Source of the DNA: Thiodiazotropha sp037384445
GTDB taxonomy: Bacteria > Pseudomonadota > Gammaproteobacteria > Chromatiales > Chromatiaceae
Assembly: GCA_037384445.1 (NCBI GenBank)
Contig: JARRNY010000033.1
Span: 1 to 64,000, forward strand
Reading direction: 5' to 3'
Length of the DNA: 64,000 nucleotides
A model generated the notes under the pieces. It was not told where the DNA came from and did no database searches. It saw only the letters and a list, made by a program, of their open reading frames with translations. The position numbers and the translations under genes are program-made. Positions 51,749 to 61,700 of the stretch are shown here, piece after piece. Each line of letters starts with the position of its first letter. The stretch's first letter is position 1.

Positions 51749-52031
51749 GACGAGCAACAATCCGACTCTCTGTATCCGCTGCCTGGTGGCAGGGCGCGTA
51801 CAGGGGGTTTTCTATCGCGCTTCAACACGCCACGAAGCTCAGCAACTGGGGCTCACCGGCTATGTGAAAAATTTACTCGATGGGCGCGTGGAAGTGGTCG
51901 CTTGCGGCGAAAAGGAGGCCGTGGAGGCGCTGCGCGAATGGCTGCGCAAGGGTCCGGCTGATGCCCAGGTGAGTGGCGTGGCCTGTGAGTTTATCGACTA
52001 CCAGGAGTTTGCTCAGTTCTCAGTCAACTGA
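51741..52031 (+). CDS. acyP: Acylphosphatase
   Basis: 96 residues. The catalytic motif VAGRVQGVFYRASTRHEAQQL (Arg about 24) and GYVKNLLDGRVEVVACG with Asn (about 42) are the family signature. It hydrolyses carboxyl-phosphate bonds of acyl phosphates. Last gene of the tlpA-soxW-tolC-hlyD run, overlapping hlyD by 8 bases. Convergent with the Tyr/Pro-rich protein gene. Confidence 0.96.
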   Translation: MNETSNNPTLCIRCLVAGRVQGVFYRASTRHEAQQLGLTGYVKNLLDGRVEVVACGEKEAVEALREWLRKGPADAQVSGVACEFIDYQEFAQFSVN

Positions 52032-52103
52032 TGCTGTCGGCGCTCGCCGGCATCTCTGCCCTGCCAATTCCCGCGCTCGTTCAGCAACCCCGCTTGGGTT
52101 GGC

Positions 52104-52955
52104 CTATTGCTCCAGCTCCGATGAATACCCTGGTTTGTCCAGCGGCCTGAACTTCAAGCTGGGATCCTGTTCGATCAGTGTATCGCGAACCTGCATCTCG
52201 GGGGCGGGAGGAGCCGTTCCAGTTTCGGCATAGTTGAGGGGGGCGGCCGGTTCTGTGTAAGCGCCCTCCTGTGGGTAGGTTGGTGGAGCCAGTGGTTGAG
52301 GGTCGGGATAGACGGGAGCCGCTGGTTCCGAGTAGGCACTCTCCTGCGGGTAGCTATCACGAAAGACGGGAGCTGGCGGTGCGGCTACGACCGAGTTTTG
52401 TCTGCCCTGGGAGACTGGAACGGTCTGTTGAGCCGGTTGAGCCCCCGTGTTCAAAGGTCGAAAGTGAAACTCCGTGCCCTGGTCGGGGTTTGAGAACCTG
52501 GGCTGATAGTGCTGTGCTGCAGGTGGTATGGTGTTGTAGTTCGGTGTCTGTACTTCCTGTGGCGGTGGTGGTGCAAACTCAGTGGGTTGGGCTGGAGGCT
52601 GTGCATAGGAAGCGTCGTAGTCTGGATAGGCTGGCGCTTGCGGCGCGTAACCGTAGTCGGTATAGGGTTGCTGATAGGCTGGATAGGCCGGGTAACCATA
52701 CGCCGGCGGATAAGCCGGAGGTGTGTATCTGGCAGCCGGATAGTCGTCGTAACCTCGATTGGAGCCAAACATGCTACGCATGGGATTACCCATGTTCATC
52801 ATGTTGCCTGGGTTGAAATTGAACTGACGCGTGGTGTTATCGCTATCGTAGGTCGGTTCTGGTGCATAGCCGTAAGCGGGATAGTAGGGATCCTGGGCCG
52901 CAAGCGGACTGGCCGCTATAGCACTCAGGGCAAACAAGGTCAGCTGTCGTTTCAT
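52104..52955 (-). CDS. Exported Tyr/Pro-rich low-complexity protein
   Basis: 283 residues with a signal peptide (LTLFALSAIAASPLAAQ). After an Asn/Met-rich segment (NFNPGNMMNMGNPMRSMFGS) come YPAYGYPAY-type repeats (about 70-130) and Pro/Ala/Gln-rich repeats (SEPAAPVYP, TEPAAPLNY). No catalytic domain. Composition is like that of structural, self-associating exported proteins; Tyr/Asn/Pro-rich repetition with NMMNMGN is reminiscent of sulfur globule envelope proteins of purple sulfur bacteria, but this is only a compositional likeness. It stands alone, divergent from sfsA with 64 bases between starts. Confidence 0.8.
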   Translation of the reverse strand: MKRQLTLFALSAIAASPLAAQDPYYPAYGYAPEPTYDSDNTTRQFNFNPGNMMNMGNPMRSMFGSNRGYDDYPAARYTPPAYPPAYGYPAYPAYQQPYTDYGYAPQAPAYPDYDASYAQPPAQPTEFAPPPPQEVQTPNYNTIPPAAQHYQPRFSNPDQGTEFHFRPLNTGAQPAQQTVPVSQGRQNSVVAAPPAPVFRDSYPQESAYSEPAAPVYPDPQPLAPPTYPQEGAYTEPAAPLNYAETGTAPPAPEMQVRDTLIEQDPSLKFRPLDKPGYSSELEQ

Positions 52956-53019
52956 CGTAAGTCCTCGGGGCTGGGACATTTTATTATCGAGCCTTAATAT
53001 TAAGGCCCCTGTTGCCACC

Positions 53020-53739
53020 ATGCAAAGTCACATGCAATTACCCCCTCTGTTCAATGGCCGAATTCTGAAACGCTACAAGCGATTTCTGGCTGATGTGGTG
53101 CTCGATGATGGTCGTCAGGTGACGGCCCACTGCCCGAATACCGGAAGTATGCTGGGTTGCTGGGAGGTGGATGCGCCAGTGCAGGTGAGTCATAGCGATA
53201 ACCCTCGGCGCAAACTGGCCTGGACCCTGGAGCGGGTCGATATGGGGCAGGGCTGGATTGGTGTCCATACCGGACGCACCAATCCGGTGGTGGAAGAGGC
53301 AGTACGTGAGGATGTCATTGAATCCCTGCAGGGCTATCGAACGCTCCGGCGGGAGGTGACCTATGCGCCGGAGAACTTCGAGCGTGCCCGCTTCGATCTG
53401 CTACTGACTGAGGGTGATCGCGCGGATGCCTGGGTTGAGGTGAAGAACGTGACGCTCTGGCAGGGCGATGCCTTGACCTTTCCCGATGCGGTAAGCGTAC
53501 GCGGGCGCAAACACTTGCTGTTATTGAGTCAGGCCTGCCGGGAAGGTTTCCGCGGCGTGATGGTCTACGCGCTCAATCGTCCGGAAGGGAGCTGTTTCAG
53601 ACCGGCCTATGAGATTGATCCAGCCTATGCCGAGACGCTGCATGCAGCGGTGAAGCAGGGGGTGGAGATCCTGGCCGTGCGTATAGCGCACGGGCCGCAA
53701 TCGATGCGCGTTATCGGAGAGGTACCGATCGAGCTGTAG
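53020..53739 (+). CDS. sfsA: Sugar fermentation stimulation protein SfsA family
   Basis: 239 residues. SfsA signatures: AHCPNTGSMLGCWEVDAPVQ, GWIGVHTGRTNPVVEEA, DAWVEVKNVTL and FPDAVSVRGRKHLLLL. The fold pairs an OB part with a nuclease-like domain, and nucleic acid binding has been reported for the family. Divergent from the Tyr/Pro-rich protein, convergent with cpdA. No cluster partner. Confidence 0.96.
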   Translation: MQSHMQLPPLFNGRILKRYKRFLADVVLDDGRQVTAHCPNTGSMLGCWEVDAPVQVSHSDNPRRKLAWTLERVDMGQGWIGVHTGRTNPVVEEAVREDVIESLQGYRTLRREVTYAPENFERARFDLLLTEGDRADAWVEVKNVTLWQGDALTFPDAVSVRGRKHLLLLSQACREGFRGVMVYALNRPEGSCFRPAYEIDPAYAETLHAAVKQGVEILAVRIAHGPQSMRVIGEVPIEL

Positions 53740-53787
53740 CCGGAAGCCAGGTTAGAGAGGGTTTTGCAGAGCCGGCAAAAAGCCCGT

Positions 53788-54627
53788 TTAGTAACCCATG
53801 GATGCCAGATCCAGTCCTGAGGGAATTTCCGGCAGGAGGCCAAGCCCAGTATCGATGCTGCCGTCAGGATGAAGTTCCAGCCAGCGATAGCCTGGCGGGC
53901 AGGCATCGATGCCGAAATCGTCCTGTCCGGGGATAAACTGTATGCAGGTGGAGGGCGAGCCGATCAGCCGCAAGCCCTGGTATTCGCCTTCGTACTGCTG
54001 GTGAATATGGCCGCAGAGTACGGCCTTCACCTGGGGATGATTGCTGAGCAGGTTGAAAAAGGCGTCTGGGTTCTTCAGCGCCATGGTATCCATCCAGCGG
54101 CTACCCACGGGCAGGGGGTGATGGTGCATGCAGATCAGGGTGTGTTTGTCAGTGTGGGCTTCCAGCAGAAGCTGCAGCAATTCGAGCTGCCCCTTGTCGA
54201 GATTGCCACTCTCATTGCCCGGAATGGTCGAATCGAGAAAGATCAGCGACCAGCCTTTAGCTTGAACGCTGGGCAGGGTATGTACGTTGTCCTGGTTCAG
54301 GATCTGCTTCATCTTGTGCGGCAGGTCGTGATTTCCCGGCAGGCAGTAGGTGGGGATGCCAGTTAGTTTGAAGCGGCCGAGCAGACGCTTGTATCCGGTG
54401 TCGGAGGCGTCATGCACCAGGTCCCCGGTGGCGAGGAGCAGGTCGGGCATGCCTTGTTCGTGCAGAGCCTGCGCGAGCACCTCATCAAAGGTCTCGAGGG
54501 TATTGAGACCCAGCAGGCAACGCGAGGGATCAGCATAGAGATGGCTGTCCGTCAGTTGCAGTACCTTCAATGTTTTCTCCGGCACTGTTCTGAGCGCTGT
54601 AGTCTGATTGTCTGAACTGCTCCGCAT
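53788..54627 (-). CDS. cpdA: 3',5'-cyclic-AMP phosphodiesterase CpdA-like metallophosphoesterase
   Basis: 279 residues. All metal-ligand blocks of class III phosphodiesterases are present: QLTDSHLYADP (DxH), ATGDLVHDAS (GDxxxD), PGNHD, MHHHPLP and LCGHIHQQY. Hydrolyses cAMP in E. coli CpdA. Convergent with sfsA; divergent from oxyR across a 249-base AT-rich gap. Confidence 0.93.
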   Translation of the reverse strand: MRSSSDNQTTALRTVPEKTLKVLQLTDSHLYADPSRCLLGLNTLETFDEVLAQALHEQGMPDLLLATGDLVHDASDTGYKRLLGRFKLTGIPTYCLPGNHDLPHKMKQILNQDNVHTLPSVQAKGWSLIFLDSTIPGNESGNLDKGQLELLQLLLEAHTDKHTLICMHHHPLPVGSRWMDTMALKNPDAFFNLLSNHPQVKAVLCGHIHQQYEGEYQGLRLIGSPSTCIQFIPGQDDFGIDACPPGYRWLELHPDGSIDTGLGLLPEIPSGLDLASMGY

Positions 54628-54876
54628 AACGCGTGTCGTGTTGGTCTTTCAGGTCGCCGGTGAAGGACAGCTGGATACACCCGGCGATCCAGCACTATTG
54701 TGTCTGAGCTAATATTAGATCAGTTTTAATGAAAGTAAAAAAACCAAAATCACTCTTTTTTTCTGATTTGCCCTCAACTTAGAATGATTTTCGATATTTT
54801 TCCCCGATTTTTGCTGAGGCGTTAACACTTTCAGTTATCGATAGTGATTTTCATTGAGTCGTCTACACTAGCAATT

Positions 54877-55833
54877 ATGACATTAAGTGAACTTCGTTAT
54901 ATCGTCGCCGTCGCCCGTGAGCGCCATTTTGGCCATGCGGCGGAGTCGTGTTTTGTCAGTCAGCCAACCCTCAGTGTGGCAGTAAAGAAGCTTGAGGAAG
55001 AGTTGGGCGTCGGGCTTTTTGAGCGCGGTCAGGGCGAGGTGAGTTTGACCCCCGCCGGGGAGCGTATCGTGGCTCAGGCACAGCGTGTGCTGGAGGAGGC
55101 CGGCGTGATTCGTGAACTGGCGAGCCAAAGCAAGGATCAACTCTCCGGTCCCCTGCGGGTGGGGGCGATCTACACCGTCGGGCCCTATCTCTTTCCCCAC
55201 TTGGTGCCGGTCCTGACCCAACGGGCCAAGGGGATGCCGCTGATCATCAGGGAAAACTTCACCTCGGTGCTTTGCGATCAGCTCAAGCGCGGCGATCTGG
55301 ATGTGATCGTCATCTCCTATCCTTTCGATGAGCCGGGTATTCAGACTCGACTGCTCTATGATGAAGGGTTCTCCGTCCTCCTGCCCAAGCAGCACCCCTT
55401 GGCGAGCCAGAGCTCGATCCGTCCCGAGCAGTTGCAGCAGGAGTCAGTCTTGCTGCTTGGAGAGGGGCACTGTTTCCGCGAGCAGGTGCTGCGCATCTGC
55501 CCTGAGTGTCAGCAGAAGAGTGTCGCGGATGGCGGTATGCAGCGCAATCTGGAAGGGGGTTCGCTGGAGACTATTCGCTATATGGTAGCCAGTGGTATCG
55601 GTGTCACCATCCTGCCGGACACAGCCATCGGTCTGGATCATGTGCCCTGGAATCTGCTGACAGCACGGCCATTGGAAGCAATGGACCCGCAACGTCGGGT
55701 GGCCCTGGCCTGGCGTAAGAGCTTTCCGCGTCCGGAGGCGATCAATCTGCTGTGGGAGTCCATTCGCCAGTGCAATCTGAAAGGTGTCGATCTGGCGGAG
55801 GAGCCTCTATTGCCCGAGACGGCAGTTGGGTGA
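54877..55833 (+). CDS. oxyR: Hydrogen peroxide-sensing regulator OxyR
   Basis: 318-residue LysR-type regulator. The helix-turn-helix is near the N-terminus (FGHAAESCFVSQPTLSVAVKKLEEELG). The redox pair is conserved exactly: Cys199 in GEGHCFREQVL and Cys208 in RICPECQ, matching the E. coli OxyR numbering, so peroxide sensing is expected. No ahpC, katG or rubredoxin gene is adjacent on either side. A second nearby Cys (EC at 211) is a local extra. Confidence 0.94.
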   Translation: MTLSELRYIVAVARERHFGHAAESCFVSQPTLSVAVKKLEEELGVGLFERGQGEVSLTPAGERIVAQAQRVLEEAGVIRELASQSKDQLSGPLRVGAIYTVGPYLFPHLVPVLTQRAKGMPLIIRENFTSVLCDQLKRGDLDVIVISYPFDEPGIQTRLLYDEGFSVLLPKQHPLASQSSIRPEQLQQESVLLLGEGHCFREQVLRICPECQQKSVADGGMQRNLEGGSLETIRYMVASGIGVTILPDTAIGLDHVPWNLLTARPLEAMDPQRRVALAWRKSFPRPEAINLLWESIRQCNLKGVDLAEEPLLPETAVG

Positions 55834-55842
55834 AGGCTTTAC

Positions 55843-57813
55843 TTATATAACCCGATCATTTCCCCCATCCACGGGTATCTGCGCACCGGTTGTCTTGGCG
55901 AAGCGGCGATCGCAGAGTTCACAGGCCAGTTCCGCCACGTCGCGGCTGGTGATCTCGGTTTTCAGCAGATTGCGCCGTTTATAGGCCTGCACGGTTATTC
56001 CATAATGCGCAGCCCGGGCTTCCAGCACCTCGTCGGTCCAGATGCCCGTATCAAACACGGCATCGGGATGCAGCGAATTGATGCGGATACGGTCGGGAGC
56101 CCACTCCAGCGCGGTAATTCTCGCCAGCTGGTTGAGCGCCGCCTTGGCCGCTGAGTAGGCGGCCGCCCCCAGTCCCGGTGCCGCTACGTTCTTCGAACCG
56201 ATAACCACCACCCGGCCGCCGTTGGGCGCCAGTTTGAGCATGGCATGGGTCTCACGCAACAGGCGCAAGTTGGCGTCCAGGTTGACCTGCATTACCCGCT
56301 GCCAGGTCGCATCATCCAGCTCCGCCACCGGACAGCCGCCGGGGAAGATGCCGGCGTTGAGCACTAGCATGTCGAGGCCGCCGAAGTGCAGCAGCGTCTG
56401 TTGTAGTGCGTCTCCGATCGCTTCACTGTCAGTGACATCGCAGGCGAGACCAAGAAAGGCTTCACTGTCGTCATGCTGGTAGGCGATCGCTTCATCGAGG
56501 TCGAGTCCCACCACCGCAGCGCCCCGCCTAAGCAGGGATTCGACACAGGCACGGCCGATGCCGGAGGCGGCACCGGTGACCAGCGCCACCTCGCCCTGAA
56601 AGGGCGGCGGTGATCCTGCTTTGCGCAGCTTGGCCTGCTCCAGCTCCCAGTACTCCACCTCGAAGATCTCCTTTGCCGGCAGCGCCTGCCAGCCACCGAG
56701 CAACTCTGCGCGCTGGATGATCTCCAGGGTATGACGGTAGATGTCAGCGACGATCCCGGCTTCATGGGGGTTACGGCCGACGGCAAGCAGGCCGAGCTGC
56801 GGATCGAGCACCACCCGGGGCGCCGGGTCGAGCATCTCTACCGGTGTGCGTGACTCAATGGCGTAGGTCTCGAAGTAGTGCTGGTAGGCCGCGATATAGT
56901 CGAGTACCTCGTCGCCCAGCATCGGCAGGCGTTTGGTGCGGATCACGTGATCGGGAGTGGCGGGTCCGCGCTGGGAGATCGCCTCCAGGTCGGCTCGCTG
57001 GCAGAAACTCAGCTCAGCCTCTGTACGGTGGCTCGCCAGGATGACGGGGAAACCGGCAACATCACTGATGTTGCGGCGCAGCTCGGCCAGCGCCAGGGTA
57101 TCGATCTCTGTCTCGCTAGTCTCTGGAGTGAGAGTCCAGGCATTGTGTTGCTGGAGGTGGGACTCGGCCTCATCCACCAGACGGATCATCCGCTCATAGG
57201 ACTCCTGTGCGCTGTCGCCAAAGGTGAACAGGCCGTGGTTCATCAACACCATACCGAGAGTGCCGGCATGCGCTTCGCGGGGAAACTGCTGCGCCACCTG
57301 TTTCGCCAGGTCGAAGCCTGGCATCACGTAGGGGATCACCACCAGCCGGTCGCCGAAGAGTTGGCGGATGCGCGCCTCCCCGTCGGGAGTATTGGTCATG
57401 GTGACGATGGCATCGGCGTGGGTGTGGTCGACGTATTTATAGGGCAGCACCGCATGCAGGATCGCCTCCACCGAGGCGGTGGGGGCGGAGGCACGGGTCT
57501 GCTGGGTCTTCAGCTGGTTGACCATCTCGCTGTCGGAGAGACTATCCAGCTGGGACAGTTTCAGCAGGTGGGCCATGCGTACCGGGGTGAACCCGGCGGC
57601 TTCGATGGTGGCCAGGTCCCAGCCGCTGCCCTTGACGTAGAGGATCTCTTCCGGCTCGCCGAAGAGATTGTTTTCTGTCAGCTTGACCGAGGTGTTGCCA
57701 CCACCATGCAGCACCAGCGATGGGTCCGAGCCCAGCAGGCGCGAAGTGTAGACGCGCAGGTCGATTTCGCTGTCACATCGGGCAGCTTCACTGTCGTTCC
57801 ACAGGCTCTTCAT
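55843..57813 (-). CDS. Bifunctional class II aldolase / short-chain dehydrogenase (RhaD-like)
   Basis: 656 residues. The N-terminal half is a class II aldolase (about 20-270) with HGGGNTSVK, the zinc His pair in VDHTHADAIV and LMNHGLFTFGD. The C-terminal half is an SDR (about 410-656) with TGAASGIGRACVESLLRRGAA, NAG (LNAGIFPGG) and active-site YSAAK. Proteins of this layout act on rhamnulose-1-phosphate-type or other deoxysugars, producing lactaldehyde then lactate. No sugar kinase or isomerase is in the window. The 3' end is nine bases from the convergent oxyR stop. Confidence 0.9.
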   Translation of the reverse strand: MKSLWNDSEAARCDSEIDLRVYTSRLLGSDPSLVLHGGGNTSVKLTENNLFGEPEEILYVKGSGWDLATIEAAGFTPVRMAHLLKLSQLDSLSDSEMVNQLKTQQTRASAPTASVEAILHAVLPYKYVDHTHADAIVTMTNTPDGEARIRQLFGDRLVVIPYVMPGFDLAKQVAQQFPREAHAGTLGMVLMNHGLFTFGDSAQESYERMIRLVDEAESHLQQHNAWTLTPETSETEIDTLALAELRRNISDVAGFPVILASHRTEAELSFCQRADLEAISQRGPATPDHVIRTKRLPMLGDEVLDYIAAYQHYFETYAIESRTPVEMLDPAPRVVLDPQLGLLAVGRNPHEAGIVADIYRHTLEIIQRAELLGGWQALPAKEIFEVEYWELEQAKLRKAGSPPPFQGEVALVTGAASGIGRACVESLLRRGAAVVGLDLDEAIAYQHDDSEAFLGLACDVTDSEAIGDALQQTLLHFGGLDMLVLNAGIFPGGCPVAELDDATWQRVMQVNLDANLRLLRETHAMLKLAPNGGRVVVIGSKNVAAPGLGAAAYSAAKAALNQLARITALEWAPDRIRINSLHPDAVFDTGIWTDEVLEARAAHYGITVQAYKRRNLLKTEITSRDVAELACELCDRRFAKTTGAQIPVDGGNDRVI

Positions 57814-58038
57814 CAGTCACTCCGGAATAGGGTTGGCAGAGGGAGAATATACCGCAAAGCGTGCGATGAAATGCAAAGCACGCCAAGTGATTCAGCAATG
57901 CGCGCGAATCATCTGGACGCTATGGCAGCGCATGTTGGGGCATGCCGGGCGGAAGGGAGAGGGCTGTTTCCAGTTGAGAGATAGTGGCTTTTTCTACGCT
58001 GAAAACAGATGAAACAGCGCGCTCTCAGCGCGATGAAA

Positions 58039-58554
58039 TCAGAAGTTCTCGGTGGAGGTGAAGAGACCGACCCGCAGGTCTTTGGCGGTGTAGATCTCGC
58101 GCCCGTCCACTTTCATGACACCGTCGGCGACGCCAAGCACCAGCTTGCGGGCAATGACCCGCTTGATGTCGATGTGGTAGGTGACCTGTTTCGCTGTCGG
58201 TAATACCTGGCCGGTGAATTTGACCTCGCCAACGCCAAGCGCACGGCCGTGACCCGGGTTGCCGATCCAGGCCAGGAAGAAGCCGACCAGTTGCCACATG
58301 GCATCGAGGCCGAGGCAGCCGGGCATTACCGGATCGCCCGGGAAGTGACAGTCGAAGAACCAGAGGTCCGGGTTGATGTCGAGCTCGGCCAGGATCTCTC
58401 CCTTGCCGTAGGCGCCCCCTTCATCGGCGATTTTCAGCACGCGGTCCATCATCAGCATGTTGGGGGTCGGCAGCTGAGCATTGCCGGGACCGAACATTTC
58501 ACCATGGCCGCAACGCAGTAATTCATCGCGATTGAAAGAGTTCTGTCGGCTCAT
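58039..58554 (-). CDS. fabA: 3-hydroxydecanoyl-ACP dehydratase/isomerase FabA
   Basis: 171 residues from the ATG at 58554. The active site His70 and Asp84 (FDCHFPGDPVMPGCLGLDAMWQ) match E. coli FabA exactly. It dehydrates 3-hydroxydecanoyl-ACP and isomerises the product, committing to unsaturated fatty acid synthesis. The usual partner fabB does not follow downstream: the next gene on this strand is the aldolase/dehydrogenase, 225 bases away. Confidence 0.96.
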   Translation of the reverse strand: MSRQNSFNRDELLRCGHGEMFGPGNAQLPTPNMLMMDRVLKIADEGGAYGKGEILAELDINPDLWFFDCHFPGDPVMPGCLGLDAMWQLVGFFLAWIGNPGHGRALGVGEVKFTGQVLPTAKQVTYHIDIKRVIARKLVLGVADGVMKVDGREIYTAKDLRVGLFTSTENF

Positions 58555-58795
58555 GGGGTATGCCTCGTTACATCGTAACTGCTTGAGTTTTAAAAGCGGC
58601 CTAGTTTCCCTGCATCCATAGAGAGTGTCAAATCCAACGCCACCTCCGACAGGGAAAAACCAGCGTTCATCCGACCCGCGCCGGCTTGTCCTAAGGCAAG
58701 GTTTTCTCAAGGGGATTCGATATACTGTCTCGCTTGGATATCTCCCGTTTCAGGCTGCAGGAGATGGACAGAACTAACCAGGAGAGGTCAAGGAG

Positions 58796-61700
58796 ATGCA
58801 GTTCAGGGATTTTTGGCTGGCCTTGGTCGGCCTGATTGCGGGGTTCGTAATGACAGCAACCCTGCAAGGCAGCCTGATTTGCGCTTTGATCGGTGCTGTG
58901 ATTGCTCTGCAACTGCATCGCCGGGATCAGCACAAGCGGTTAACGGCAGTTGAAAGAGAACTGCAGGACCTGCATCAACAGTTGGCGCGGGGAGAGAAGC
59001 GGCAGCAGGCCGAAGCGCGATCGGGGCCAGCGGCCGACAAGCCGGCTGAAACGCCCGAGGCCAAAGTGGCGTTCGCTGCGACATCCTCCGTTCCGTCGGT
59101 CTCGGTATCTCCCCGCCAGGGTTCGCCAGAGCCGGTGGTGCAGGAGAGCCCCGACAAGCCATCCATACCAGAGCCGAAGTCTGAGCGGGTCCTGCAACAG
59201 GAGAGGGAGGAGGAGTCGCTCACTCTCGATCAGGTCTATCTTGATCAACAGTTGAACGAAGGGGAGGCCAAGGCAGCGAGCTCTGGTTCGGGTTCCCAGC
59301 CGGCGTCCTCTGAAATCCCGCAATCCCCTCGCGCTCCCCGTCTGCCCAACCTGCTGGAAAAGGGACTTCAGGCGGCAAAGGTGTGGCTGACCGCTGGCAA
59401 TCCCCTGTTGAAAGTGGGCATCCTGCTGCTCTTCCTGGGGCTGGCTTTTCTACTTCGCTATGCCGCAGAGCGGGTCACACTGCCGATTGAGTTCCGCTAT
59501 ATGGGGGTGGCAGCGGTGGCGATCGCCCTGCTTGCCATCGGTTGGCGCTTGCGCAGGAAAAATGCCGCCTACGCCCTGTCGCTCCAGGGCGCGGGTATCG
59601 CCGTGCTCTATCTGACCGTGTTTGCCGCTCTGCATCTGCATCAACTGCTGTCGCCAGGTCTGGCCTTTGGTTTTTTGTTGGTAGTCGTGATCTGCGCCAC
59701 CCTGCTTGCGGTGGTACAGAATGCCCTGGCATTGGCGCTGGTCAGTACCATCGGCGGCTTTGCCGCGCCGCTACTGACTGCCACCGGCGATCAGCTGGCC
59801 CTGTTCAGCTACTACCTGCTGCTCAATCTGGGCATTGTCGCTGTCGCCTGGTACAAGGCCTGGCGGCCACTCAATCTGGTGGGTTTCGTCGCCACATTCA
59901 GTATCGGTCTCTGGTGGGGGTTGAAGTTCTATCACCCGGAGCTGTGGCTGCAGACCGAGGCCTTTCTGGTTAGCTTCTTTCTGCTCTATCTGTTGATCGG
60001 TCTGCTCTTTGCTCACCGTAAGCTGCGAGAGGAGAGCGATGCGCCGCTGGATGCCGGTCTTACGACCCTGATGCGCTGGGCGGCAGGACGTACAGACTAT
60101 ATCGATGCGACGCTGATGTTCGGGCCGCCTCTGGTCGGTTTCGGCATGCAGTACGCCATTATCTCCCGCTTTGAATTCGGTCCCGCCTACAGCGCCCTGA
60201 TCCTGGGACTGCTCTATCTGGGGTTGGCGATGCTGCTGTGGCGTCGCCTGGGACGGGTCCGTCACTTGATGGTTGAGGTCTATTTGGCGCTGGGGGTGAT
60301 CTTCGGCACGCTGGCAGTGCCGTTAGCGCTGGATGCGCAATGGACCTCCGCGATCTGGGCGGTGGAGGGTGCAGGGATCTACTGGGTCTCCCTGCGGCAG
60401 CGCAGGATCCTCTCGCGGCTCTTCGCTCTGCTGTTGCAGGGTGGGGCGATGGTCGCTTTTCTGCCTACGTTGCATCCGGCTGCAGAGACTCTGCTGGAGG
60501 GCGCCTATCTGAGCGGTTTGGGCATGCTCTATCTGATCCCACCCTTGCTGCTGCCACTTGAGCCCTGTGTGGCGGTCTGGGCGGTAGCTGGTTTCCTCAC
60601 CGTGTGGGCTGGTAGCTACCTGGGAAGAGGGATCTATCATCTTCCCGGCCTGCTGGTGCAGGCCCTTGGCGGGCTCGGTTTTCTCTCCACCCTCTCGCTT
60701 GGAATTGACAGCGTGCTTGATGGCTCCTACCTGACTGCGTTGGTGATCGGTGTTGCCCTGCTGCTCAGTCACGACAGATTGTTGCGGCAGGCTGAGCAGG
60801 CCGCTCGCTGGCGCGGGTATGTGGAGGCGCTACTGGTGGTGTTCGGCTTTGGCCTGCTCTATCTGCTGCCGCCACTGTTGCTCTCTTTGGAGAATAGCGT
60901 AGCAGTGTGGGCGCTGGCAGGCCTGGCGACGCTGTATGCCGGCTTGCGCCTGAACAGACACATCTATCTGTTACCCGCCTTTGCCGTTCAACTGGTGGCG
61001 GGTGGACTGTTTGTGCTGCAACTCACGCCACAGGATCCGCTCAATGGGGCGGGGGTGTTCGATACCGGCTGGCGCGGACTTTTCAGTGCCATGTTGATCG
61101 GTGTTTCGCTGTTGGCGGGGGTGTGGATGGCGTTGCGCAACCGCGCTCTGCGCGAACTGCCTGCCTTCACTACCGGTAGCTCTGTGCTGGTGCTGATCGG
61201 GCTGGTGTTGATGAATCTGGCTGTGCTCTTTGTGCTGCCCTGGCAGGCGGCCAGCGGGGTATGGGCAGCCAGTGGTCTGGTCATTCTCTGGATGGGGCTT
61301 ACCCTGCGGCATCAGGTCACCTTTTTCTTCGGTCTGGCCATTCAGCTGGTCGGTGGTGCTGTCTTTCTCCAGCAGTTTGTCTATTTGCCGATCCAGGGTT
61401 CGGATGCCGCCCTCTCCCCTTTGAGTGGCGCCTCTTTCTGGTCGCCTGTGGCGCTCTCGCTGGTGGCCTTTGTGGCGGGCCTGCTGCTGCATCGCTATCA
61501 GCTTAGGCAAAGCGAGGGTGACGCGCATCCCTCGCTGGGATGGGTGGGATCGAATATGGCGCTGGTCTGGGGAGCGGGTTGGTGGGCCTTCACGCTCTAT
61601 ACCCAGATCGTCGGCTTTGCTCCGGCAAATCTGTGGACGGCCTATCTTCTGTTGGGGGCTGCCCTGTCGAGTCTGCTCTGGTCTCTGCCGGTGAAGCGGC

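Noticed and set aside
54841..54876. OxyR autoregulatory site (ATAG-N7-CTAT pattern) upstream of oxyR
   Set aside because: Only the first ATAG and a weak second element fit; the later elements do not, so the match is not above chance in this AT-rich gap.
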